Shown: positions 1 to 5,134 of the stretch, piece after piece | Numbering within the stretch: position 1 is the stretch's first letter | Layout of the letters: the number at the start of each line of letters is the position of its first letter | NCBI GenBank assembly: GCA_026993705.1 | Contig: JALWSJ010000243.1 | Span: 1-5,134 of the forward strand | Reading direction: 5' to 3' | Source: Flavobacteriales bacterium | GTDB lineage: Bacteria > Bacteroidota > Bacteroidia > Flavobacteriales_D > Parvicellaceae | Length of the DNA: 5,134 nucleotides | Position numbers and translations under genes: made by a program | The notes under the pieces: generated by a model | The model's input: the letters and a program-made list of their open reading frames with translations, nothing else | The model's database searches: none | What the model was told of the DNA's origin: nothing

Positions 1-1
1 T

Positions 2-271
2 GGAAATTATTCGTATAGTCCATTAGTGGTGATTAAAACAAATGCTAACGGTAATCTAACTATATTTCCTAATCCTTCCAAAGGTTTGGTTAATATTAGC
101 TCAAACAATACATTGAAAAATGTTCACGTATTGGATTTATCAGGGAAGATTATTCGAAATATTAATCGTGATTTTTACCAAGTCGATTTAAGAAACTTAG
201 CAAGAGGTGTTTATGTGTTGAAAGTAGAAGACGAGTTTGGTGTTACGCTTAATCGTATTATTATTGAATAA
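2..271 (+). CDS. C-terminal end of a T9SS type A sorting domain protein (5' partial)
   Basis: The frame is open from base 2 to the TAA at 269-271 and gives 89 residues with no start in the window, so this is the tail of a larger gene. It reads GNYSYSPLVVIK, then a linker, then IFPNPSKG (residues 21-28), a hydrophobic VHVLDLSGKII strand, LRNLARGVYVLKVE and a terminal NRIIIE. That order (PNP motif, 'D-sGk-i' strand, 'l-rGvYvlk' strand, basic residue near the end) is the signature of the type A C-terminal domain recognised by the Bacteroidota type IX secretion system. The family is exported by Sec, crosses the outer membrane through T9SS, and is then cell-attached or released. The cargo domain lies outside the window, so its activity is unknown. 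The GTGs at 26 and 29 are internal codons, not starts. The next gene begins 10 bases after the stop. Confidence 0.92.
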   Translation, partial: GNYSYSPLVVIKTNANGNLTIFPNPSKGLVNISSNNTLKNVHVLDLSGKIIRNINRDFYQVDLRNLARGVYVLKVEDEFGVTLNRIIIE

Positions 272-281
272 AAAAAAAGAA

Positions 282-1703
282 ATGATTAGTAAAAGAATTT
301 TATTTGGTACTCTATTATCTGTTGTTGGAATATCTGCTTATTCACAAAACATAGGAATAAACTCAACAGGAGCTGCAGCAGATGCATCTGCTGCTTTAGA
401 TGTAAGTACGTCCAATAAAGGGGTTTTATTACCGCGTGTAGCCTTAACCGGTACAAATGACGTTACAACTGTTTCTTTACCTGCAACAAGCCTGTTAGTG
501 TACAACACAGCTTCCGTTTCAGATGTAACTCCGGGATATTATTATTACAACGGAACAGTCTGGGTAAAGCTAACCGATAGTGGTTCTAATGCAGATGCTG
601 ATTGGTATAAGGTTGGGACAAGTTCCTCTCCAGCTAATATTAATGATGATATATTTACACAGGGAAGAGTGGGGATTGGGACAGCAATACCAGTAGAAAA
701 ACTGCATGTTATTGGGAGTGAAATAATAGAATCTTGGGATGCTGTATTGAAAACAAAAGGTCCGACACACGATTCTGTCTACCATTTAATAGGAACATAT
801 CAAGGGTGGGACAACACAGGTGTTTATATCGCTGGTTATAATTATTATAATCCTCAGGGAGGAAACGTTATTAATTCCTATGCCAAAAAGGTGCACATTG
901 GACATCCGGAACGATTGACGATAGACTTACAAACTGGAAATACAGGAATAGGAACAACTACCCCTAATAATTCGGCTCTATTGGATATGTATAGTTCAAA
1001 TAAAGGATTTCTGCCACCTAGAGTTGCTTTAACAGGTGTAAATGATGTAGCAACTATTCCTTCTCCAGCAACGGGGCTTTTAGTTTACAATACTGCTAAT
1101 GCTGGTTCTGGTTCAAACTTAGTTTATGCTGGTTATTATTATTTTGATGGTTCTTTTTGGAGGAGATTAGGTGAGACAAATAAAAAAGAAATAGTAGCAA
1201 ATGTCTTCTCTGCCGGATATGGGGTAAGTTCTGCTGCTGGAGACAGATGTGTATATGTTAATGGCGTTCAGGTTTCTTGCTCTTCAAGGGGAGCAACACT
1301 CACTGTAATTAGTGGAACGAATGGAAATGTTATATTTAGTCAGAGTTATGATTTGTATGGTGGTGGGTTTATTCAACATGATAATTTAGCAACGGCAATT
1401 AATTCATACAACAATGGGGGAAATATTTTAATTGTAAATACTTACGATGCTCCTAGTATTGCGGGTTCAAATGTGTTGTCTTCTAACTTAAAAACAGCTT
1501 TGCGTGAAGTGATGCAAAGTAAAAGAATTGTAGATGAAGGGGCTGATTACTTTAGGGGAGCTTGGTGTATTGCTTTTCAGAACGGAAAAGGGAAATTGGG
1601 AGAAGATATTTGTAATTCAAATACAACAACAGGTATTACTACTCACGGAAATACTACAAGGGCTACAGCGGCAATTAATTTCATTACTTATATAGGTTTA
1701 TAA
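282..1703 (+). CDS. Exported modular surface protein with a C-terminal ILEI/FAM3-like domain
   Basis: The protein has 473 residues. I chose the ATG at 282 because it gives a clean signal peptide (MISKR, hydrophobic core, cleavage probably after AYS at 21); the frame is open back to a GTG at 237, but that would bury the signal peptide behind residues overlapping gene 1. Mature layout: a first 'DASAALDV--SNKGVLLPRVALTG ... YYYYNGTVW' module (about 23-97); a DWYKVG ... VGIG segment (107-133) of the type found in bacterial fibre proteins; a spacer with GTYQGWDNTGVYIAGYNYY; a second module (about 220-297); and a C-terminal domain (about 305-445) with ILEI/FAM3 hallmarks, listed separately. There is no T9SS sorting domain, so outer-membrane passage or anchoring must differ from gene 1. 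It probably shares an operon with gene 1 (10-base gap, A-rich leader) and gene 3. Exported localisation is well supported; the function is unknown and a role in adhesion or carbohydrate binding is inference. Confidence 0.9.
   Translation: MISKRILFGTLLSVVGISAYSQNIGINSTGAAADASAALDVSTSNKGVLLPRVALTGTNDVTTVSLPATSLLVYNTASVSDVTPGYYYYNGTVWVKLTDSGSNADADWYKVGTSSSPANINDDIFTQGRVGIGTAIPVEKLHVIGSEIIESWDAVLKTKGPTHDSVYHLIGTYQGWDNTGVYIAGYNYYNPQGGNVINSYAKKVHIGHPERLTIDLQTGNTGIGTTTPNNSALLDMYSSNKGFLPPRVALTGVNDVATIPSPATGLLVYNTANAGSGSNLVYAGYYYFDGSFWRRLGETNKKEIVANVFSAGYGVSSAAGDRCVYVNGVQVSCSSRGATLTVISGTNGNVIFSQSYDLYGGGFIQHDNLATAINSYNNGGNILIVNTYDAPSIAGSNVLSSNLKTALREVMQSKRIVDEGADYFRGAWCIAFQNGKGKLGEDICNSNTTTGITTHGNTTRATAAINFITYIGL
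600..680 (+). repeat. DWYKVG...VGIG module, gene 2 copy (paralogue at 3264-3344)
   Basis: These 27 codons encode DWYKVGT, a variable S/P stretch, INDDIFTQG and VGIG. The matching 27 codons in the next gene lie at 3264-3344. By hand, 22 of 27 residues are identical, while about 13 of the conserved codons use a different synonymous codon. This indicates an old shared module held at protein level and not a recent copy. It marks the junction from the upstream modules to the fibre-type segments in both proteins. Confidence 0.85.
1194..1616 (+). other. ILEI/FAM3-like domain within the 282-1703 gene
   Basis: Residues 305-445 of the gene product follow the pattern I know from the interleukin-like EMT inducer (ILEI) domain of animal FAM3 proteins and POMGNT1. 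In order they show VFSAGYG, a YVNG strand, RGATLTVI (R336-G337), G-V-F-QSYD-YGG (D357), a helix LATAINSYNNGG, ILIVNTYDAPS (D389), helix LKTALREVMQS, then YFRGAWCIAF (F424 to W428) and NGKGKLGED. In FAM3C the matching landmarks are RGIN, YFDMWGG, GTIVLMGTYDDG, LG-T-I and GFRDNWVF followed by GGKG. Four cysteines sit at 323, 333, 429 and 444, which would allow two disulfides in a periplasmic or extracellular protein. FAM3 proteins also have conserved cysteines, but I cannot say the pairs correspond. The assignment is from memory of the motif pattern, not from a profile search. Confidence 0.72.
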
Positions 1704-1754
1704 TCATATTTTAGAATAAATAATTTTTACGCATAAACAATAAAATCTAGCATT

Positions 1755-4322
1755 ATGAAAAAAACACTCATCTCCCTCAGTCTATTTACTTCATTGGGAG
1801 CAATGGCTCAAAATGGAGGTATTGCCATCAACAACACAGGGCAAAATCCAAACGCCAATGCTATGTTAGACATACAGTCCGACAACAAAGGTATATTAAT
1901 CCCTCGTTTAACTACCGTTGCTAGAAACACCTTAGGAACAGCACTAGCTCTTCCCGATAACGGCATGATGGTTTATGATAAAGATATGAACCTGTTTTTC
2001 TATTGGGACGGAACCCAATGGGTACAAGTTGGTAGCGGTTCAGGAGATAATTGGGGAACGCAAGTTGTACAAACCTCAGGCACGAACATTTCGGGAGATG
2101 GAACTACCGGTAACCCATTGACCGTTACAGATGGTGATTCTGACCCAACTAACGAAATCGAACTACCCACAGGCGGAACAAACGGACAAGTGCTTTCTAC
2201 TAATGGAAGCGGAACTTATACGTGGGTAAACGATAACGCAGGGACGGATAATCAAAATATTCAAAACCTTGCATTTGATGCTTCTACAAATATTTTAACT
2301 GTAGGTATTCAAAACGGAAATTCTCAAACCGTAGATTTAACGGCGTTACTTAACGATGCCGACAGCGACCCTAATAACGAAATACAAGATTTGAGTTTGA
2401 ATACAACGACGAATATCTTAACGATAACCAATAATGGTACACCTACTAATATTGATTTAACACCTTATTTGGATAATACTGATAATCAAGATTTATCACT
2501 AACAGGAAACACTTTATCTTTAACCAATGACGGAACACCGGTAGATTTAAGTGGTTATTTGGATAATACCGATAGTCAAAATTTAAGTAATACTACAGCA
2601 GGAAGTAACGTTACAGTGAATATAAGTGGAGGTGCAGGAACAACTTTCTCAATAAACGATGCAGATAGCGACCCAACCAATGAAATAGAATTGCCATCTG
2701 GTGGAACAAATGGACAAGTGCTATCAACAAACGGTAGCGGAACTTATACGTGGGTAACGGATAATGCAGGAACAGATAATCAAGATTTGTCATTAACTGG
2801 AAATACACTTTCCTTAACAAACGACGGAACACCAGTAGATTTAAGTGGTTATCTGGATAATACCGATAGTCAAAATTTAAGCAATACAATAGCAGGAAGT
2901 AACGTAACGGTAAATATAAGTGGTGGTACAGGAACAACTTTCTCTATAAATGATGCAGATAGCGACCCAACCAATGAAATAGAATTGCCATCTGGTGGAA
3001 CAAATGGACAAGTGCTATCAACAAACGGTAGCGGAACTTATACGTGGGTAACGGATAATGCAGGAACAGACAATCAAGATTTGTCATTAACAGGAAATAC
3101 ACTTTCCTTAACGAATGACGGAACACCGGTAGATTTAAGTGGTTATTTAGACAATACCGATAACCAAAACATTAGTGGTTCCGGATTATCAGGAACTACG
3201 TTAACCATTGGTATTCAAAATGGCACAAGTGAAACGGTTGATTTGAGTTCATTAGTTGACCACGATTGGTATAAAGTAGGAACTACTTCTCCTCCAACGA
3301 GTATTAATGATGATATTTTTACGCAAGGGAAAGTTGGAATAGGTGTACTAACCCCTGTTTTTTCTCTTGATGTACGTTCTCAAGCATCATCAGAATCATT
3401 AGCTAGATTTTCTTCTCTTGGTAATGTTAATGTTCAGTTAGATGGAGGTACTGGATTACATCAATTTTTTAGACTGATGGAAAATTCAGTTGGAAAATGG
3501 GAATTTGGAAATTCTAGCTTGGATAACAATACTTTTTATTTTAACTCAAATGTTGGTTCTGGTATTACGGGAGCTAAAATGGTGATGCAACAAAATGGTA
3601 ACATAGGTATAAGTACTACAACCCCAACTTCTAAACTAGAAATAATAGAAAGTACCTCACAACGGGTTCTTACTGCGACAAAAAACTTTAATGGCTTATC
3701 TAATACAGAAGGAGCGTTTATTGGGGGAACTGATGCTGGATTTTCTAACACAGGTATATATGTAATACAAAAAGATAATATGTCTTTATCTAGCTCTGGT
3801 ACAAATATATTTAATGTAGTTAACAATTCGACATCTCAATTGGTAGTAAAGGGGACAGGTAATGTAGGGATTAGTACCTTAACTCCTACAGAAAAATTAG
3901 AAGTACAAGGTTCTGTGAAAATAGTGGATGGAACGCAAGGTAATCGTAAGATATTAACTTCAGATGCTACTGGTAAAGGAACGTGGGAGGTAGGACCGGT
4001 TCAAGAGGCGTCTAACGGTACTTATAAGAGAATATGTTCCGGTAGTACAACTCCAGGTTCCGGGTGGGTTTATTATTCTCCAAATGGTATTTATATTGAT
4101 GTAAATACAAGTGGTTGTAGTTTTACTAACACCCCTAGATATATTACTAGTATTGGAGGAACTAGTGGGCATTGGGAGACTACCGGAGGTACTTCAATTT
4201 ATATGCCTACACCTACAGGTTTTAGAGTGTATTTATATGGTTATGTTGGTGGTTCAGCTGTTACGACTAGTGCTGCGTCAGCTTATGGGTATCATGTTAA
4301 TTGGATGGCTATCGGAGATTAA
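1755..4322 (+). CDS. Large exported fibre-like repeat protein
   Basis: The protein has 855 residues and starts at the ATG at 1755 with a signal peptide (MKK, hydrophobic core, AMA|Q, cleavage about residue 18). The N-terminal module (20-95) has the same plan as in the preceding gene: NANAMLDIQSDNKGILIPRL, NGMMVYD, FFYWDGTQWVQVG. Next comes an Asp/Asn/Thr/Gly-rich region (about 96-500) with three DSDPTNEIELP blocks (128, 304, 402), a 98-residue tandem repeat, and many 'DNTDNQ' and 'LTNDGTP-DLSGYL' strands. After DWYKVG (504) there are three fibre-type segments: VGIG (527), GNIGISTTTP (615) and GNVGISTLTP (702), the last running into VQGSVKIVDGTQGN and ILTSDATGKGTW. The final 100 residues (about 754-855) are a distinct domain with the only two cysteines (761, 788). 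It has no T9SS tail and no recognisable peptidase S74 self-cleaving domain. It is probably a long beta-rich surface fibre carrying a C-terminal head; ligand and anchoring are unknown. Confidence 0.9.
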   Translation: MKKTLISLSLFTSLGAMAQNGGIAINNTGQNPNANAMLDIQSDNKGILIPRLTTVARNTLGTALALPDNGMMVYDKDMNLFFYWDGTQWVQVGSGSGDNWGTQVVQTSGTNISGDGTTGNPLTVTDGDSDPTNEIELPTGGTNGQVLSTNGSGTYTWVNDNAGTDNQNIQNLAFDASTNILTVGIQNGNSQTVDLTALLNDADSDPNNEIQDLSLNTTTNILTITNNGTPTNIDLTPYLDNTDNQDLSLTGNTLSLTNDGTPVDLSGYLDNTDSQNLSNTTAGSNVTVNISGGAGTTFSINDADSDPTNEIELPSGGTNGQVLSTNGSGTYTWVTDNAGTDNQDLSLTGNTLSLTNDGTPVDLSGYLDNTDSQNLSNTIAGSNVTVNISGGTGTTFSINDADSDPTNEIELPSGGTNGQVLSTNGSGTYTWVTDNAGTDNQDLSLTGNTLSLTNDGTPVDLSGYLDNTDNQNISGSGLSGTTLTIGIQNGTSETVDLSSLVDHDWYKVGTTSPPTSINDDIFTQGKVGIGVLTPVFSLDVRSQASSESLARFSSLGNVNVQLDGGTGLHQFFRLMENSVGKWEFGNSSLDNNTFYFNSNVGSGITGAKMVMQQNGNIGISTTTPTSKLEIIESTSQRVLTATKNFNGLSNTEGAFIGGTDAGFSNTGIYVIQKDNMSLSSSGTNIFNVVNNSTSQLVVKGTGNVGISTLTPTEKLEVQGSVKIVDGTQGNRKILTSDATGKGTWEVGPVQEASNGTYKRICSGSTTPGSGWVYYSPNGIYIDVNTSGCSFTNTPRYITSIGGTSGHWETTGGTSIYMPTPTGFRVYLYGYVGGSAVTTSAASAYGYHVNWMAIGD
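2481..3168 (+). repeat. In-frame tandem repeat, 294-base (98-residue) period, about 2.3 copies
   Basis: The units start at 2481, 2775 and 3069 with GATAATCAAGATTT or a close variant, exactly 294 bases apart, so each unit adds 98 residues in frame. The unit order is DNQDLSLTGNTLSLTNDG, TPVDLSGYLDNTDSQNLSN, AGSNVTVNISGG, GTTFSINDADSDPTNE, IELPSGGTNGQVLSTNGSG and TYTWVTDNAGT. The third copy stops after DNTDNQN near residue 472. A related DSDPTNEIELP block at 2136 is out of register (528 bases before the next one), because a diverged 78-residue stretch follows it. Asp/Asn-rich strands of this type are common in flavobacterial surface proteins. Confidence 0.95.
2658..2776 (+). repeat. Perfect 119-base direct repeat, copy 1 (copy 2 at 2952-3070)
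   Basis: Bases 2658-2776 and 2952-3070 are identical at every position, third codon positions included, as far as I can compare them by eye. This is the DADSDPTNE to DNAGT part of the 98-residue repeat. The flanking bases of the two units differ at scattered synonymous sites (for example AATAAAC against TATAAAT just upstream), so the identity is local. This points to a recent duplication or gene conversion. Confidence 0.92.
3264..3344 (+). repeat. DWYKVG...VGIG module, gene 3 copy
   Basis: This is the partner of the 600-680 module, starting at residue 504 of the 855-residue protein. It differs from the gene 2 copy at only five residues, including S/P and K/R changes. It lies just after the last DNTDNQN strand region and before the first fibre-type segment. 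Confidence 0.85.
4014..4319 (+). other. Unrecognised C-terminal head domain of the fibre-like protein
   Basis: Residues about 754-855 break from the repetitive Asn/Thr-rich style upstream. They are rich in Gly, Tyr, Trp and Thr: GSGWVYYSPNGIYIDVNTSG, CSFTNTPRYITSIGG, GHWETTGGTSIYMPTPTG, FRVYLYGYVGG, and a terminal YGYHVNWMAIGD. The alternation of polar and aromatic or hydrophobic residues suggests a compact beta-sandwich. C761 and C788 are the protein's only cysteines and could pair. I have a vague memory of similar 'TP-Y-TS-GG--HW ... GFRVYL ... W' tails on other bacterial proteins, but I cannot name a family. Its place at the tip of a fibre suits a binding head; that is inference. Confidence 0.55.
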
Positions 4323-4410
4323 TGAACTAAATAAATTCCCATAGGAGGGTATTCAAATTTATTTTTCATAGTATAAGAACACTAAATTCCATTTTCTTTG
4401 CACTTATCTC

Positions 4411-4490
4411 AACTGCGTTAGGGATAGGAGCGGCATCCTTTTGGTTTGTTTGCTTTATGCAAACCAAAAGATATAGCGGATAGCCCGACC
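4411..4490 (+). repeat. Flavobacterial intergenic structured element (possibly Flavo-1-like RNA)
   Basis: The 80-base element runs from AACTGCGTTAGGGATAGGAG through GCGGCATCC, a hairpin, then GATATAGCGGATAGCCCGACC. The central hairpin has perfect 11-base arms (4438-4448 and 4460-4470, CTTTTGGTTTG and its complement) with an 11-base loop. GGAT (4422-4425) can also pair with ATCC (4435-4438). I remember the flanking blocks ('gcgttagggat-g-agcggcatcctttt' and 'aaaagat-tagcggatagcccgacc', in variants) as recurring between genes in many Flavobacteriia, with a variable hairpin between them. That description could fit the Flavo-1 RNA motif, but I cannot run the covariance model, so the name is tentative. 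It sits just upstream of the terminator, in the 3' region of the gene 3 transcript. Confidence 0.55.
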
Positions 4491-4547
4491 CTACAAATAA
4501 AAAAAGAGCGTTCCCTGCAAGGGTATGCTCTTTTTTTATTTGTAGGG
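4489..4547 (+). terminator. Long hairpin, rho-independent terminator (probably bidirectional)
   Basis: A perfect 21-base inverted repeat (4489-4509 and 4527-4547, outer end CCCTACAAAT and its complement) encloses a 17-base loop that folds further through CCCT (4513-4516) and AGGG (4520-4523). Read on the + strand, the inner AGAGC/GCTCT stem is followed directly by seven T's, the classic intrinsic terminator form. The matching seven A's on the left side give the same arrangement on the other strand. It lies about 170 bases after the stop of the 855-residue gene and before the transporter gene, so it most likely ends the surface-protein operon. Confidence 0.85.
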
Positions 4548-4583
4548 GAACGCCCAAATCATAATAATCTAACATATTATCAC

Positions 4584-4610
4584 TTTGTTTCAATAAAATA
4601 CTTATTTTAG
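4584..4610 (+). promoter_or_regulatory. Weak candidate Bacteroidota-type promoter for the transporter gene
   Basis: TTTG at 4584-4587 and TATTTTAG at 4603-4610 resemble the Bacteroidota -33 (TTTG) and -7 (TAnnTTTG) elements, with one mismatch in the -7 box. The 15-base gap is shorter than the usual 17-23. The position, 20 bases before the ATG at 4631 and after the terminator, is right, but such AT-rich matches arise easily by chance. Confidence 0.28.
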
Positions 4611-4630
4611 AAAGTTGTAAAAAAAGGGAT

Positions 4631-5134
4631 ATGTCTAAACAAGGGAAATTTGGAACTTTTGGTGGGGTTTTTACTCCGTCTATACTTACTATTCTTGGGG
4701 TTATCATGTATATGCGACTCGGCTGGGTAGTTGGTAATGCGGGTACTCTTGGGACGGTTATTTTTATTATTTTGTTGGCTCATGTGGTGTCTTTGACTAC
4801 GGGTCTGAGTGTGTCGTCTATTGCTACGGATAAAAAAATTAAGGCGGGTGGAATTTATTATATGCTTTCTCGTAGCCTAGGTTTTCCGATTGGGGGAGCG
4901 ATTGGTATTACGATTTTTGTGGCAACGGCTTTGAGTATTTCGTTGTATCTTATTGGGTTTGCGGAGAGTGCTTTGTTGGTGATGAAGGATGGCTTGGGGA
5001 TAGAAACAATTACGATTAATCACCTTAGAATTGTAGGTTCGTTGTCATTATTGGCAATTGTTACGATTGCGTATATCAGTACGAGTATAGCTATTAAGGC
5101 TCAGTATTTTATTTTGGGCTTGATTGTTTTGTCG
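4631..5134 (+). CDS. Cation-chloride cotransporter family (SLC12-like) permease, N-terminal part (3' partial)
   Basis: From the ATG at 4631, just after an A-rich AAAAAAAGGGAT leader, the frame stays open to the window edge (168 codons, no stop). The N-terminus FGTFGGVFTPSILTILGVI and MRLGWVVGNAG (residues 7-38) matches the start and first transmembrane helix of the cation-chloride cotransporter branch of the APC superfamily. Further matches are LSVSSIAT (59-66), the re-entrant or loop signature AGGIYYMLSRSLG (72-84), GGAIGI (88-93) and YLIGFAESAL (106-115), which resembles the NKCC-type YVVGFAET better than the KCC form. Tyr106 probably corresponds to the TM3 tyrosine that contacts K+ in NKCC1 (from memory). 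About four membrane segments are visible (roughly 14-35, 41-65, 87-117, 133-160) of the usual twelve. Family members move Na+, K+ and Cl- together across the inner membrane; the ions of bacterial members are often uncertain. Codon use differs from the upstream genes. Confidence 0.9.
   Translation, partial: MSKQGKFGTFGGVFTPSILTILGVIMYMRLGWVVGNAGTLGTVIFIILLAHVVSLTTGLSVSSIATDKKIKAGGIYYMLSRSLGFPIGGAIGITIFVATALSISLYLIGFAESALLVMKDGLGIETITINHLRIVGSLSLLAIVTIAYISTSIAIKAQYFILGLIVLS

Noticed and set aside
26..271. A small independent 81-residue gene starting at GTG 26
   Set aside because: The frame is open to the window edge and the product is only the sorting tail of a larger secreted protein.
237..281. 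GTG at 237 as an upstream start for the 282-1703 gene
   Set aside because: It would overlap the end of gene 1 and place 15 extra residues before a textbook signal peptide that begins at the ATG at 282.
1704..1754. A promoter or terminator between genes 2 and 3
   Set aside because: The 51-base gap is AT-rich, with no TAnnTTTG box and no convincing hairpin, so read-through from gene 2 is the simpler reading.
2611..3126. Minus-strand open frames of 108 and 60 codons across the repeats
   Set aside because: They are antisense to the tandem repeat and resemble each other only because the repeat does; the products are Leu/Tyr/His-rich with no recognisable domain or leader.
2136..3168. CRISPR-like array or origin iterons
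   Set aside because: The repeats are in-frame coding units of 294 bases with no unique spacers of constant length, so they are protein repeats.
3264..4322. Phage tail fibre with a peptidase S74 intramolecular chaperone
   Set aside because: VGIG/GIST-type segments are present, but the C-terminus lacks a recognisable S74 domain, a Sec signal peptide is present and no phage genes are nearby.
4111..4344. Plus-strand 77-codon open frame overlapping the end of the fibre gene
   Set aside because: It is an out-of-frame shadow of the C-terminal domain, with a Leu/Val-rich product and no supporting start context.
4366..4707. Minus-strand 113-codon open frame over the intergenic region
   Set aside because: It runs through the terminator hairpin, the structured repeat and the start of the transporter gene, and shows no protein family features.

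Overview
The window looks like chromosomal DNA of a member of the Bacteroidota, most likely class Flavobacteriia. The evidence is AT-rich coding DNA, a C-terminal type IX secretion (T9SS) sorting domain with an FPNP motif, A-rich translation leaders instead of Shine-Dalgarno sites, and an intergenic element ('aactgcgttagggat ... agcccgacc') of a kind I remember from many flavobacterial genomes. No mobile element, CRISPR array, tRNA or rRNA is visible.

Layout, all on the + strand: (1) positions 2-271, the last 89 residues of a T9SS cargo protein cut by the window edge; (2) 282-1703, a 473-residue exported protein built from two copies of a flavobacterial 'NKG-LLPRV ... YYY-G-W' module, a short VGIG-type fibre segment, and a C-terminal domain that I read as an ILEI/FAM3-like (interleukin-like EMT inducer) domain; (3) 1755-4322, an 855-residue exported fibre-like protein with the same type of N-terminal module, a 98-residue tandem repeat, three VGIG/GIST-type segments and an unrecognised C-terminal domain of about 100 residues; (4) 4323-4630, a 308-base intergenic region with a structured repetitive element, a very strong hairpin terminator and a weak candidate promoter; (5) 4631-5134 (runs off the edge), the N-terminal 168 residues of an SLC12-type cation-chloride cotransporter.

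Genes 1-3 are close together (10 and 51 bases apart) and probably form one transcription unit for secreted or surface proteins, ending at the hairpin near 4489-4547. Genes 2 and 3 share modules, including a 27-residue segment identical at 22 positions, so they look like two versions of one surface-fibre design with different C-terminal heads. What the heads bind is unknown. The transporter starts a new unit, uses different codons and has no obvious functional tie to the surface genes.

The points most worth a second look are the FAM3-like head on gene 2, the freshly duplicated 294-base repeat in gene 3, the terminal domain of gene 3, and the intergenic structured element.
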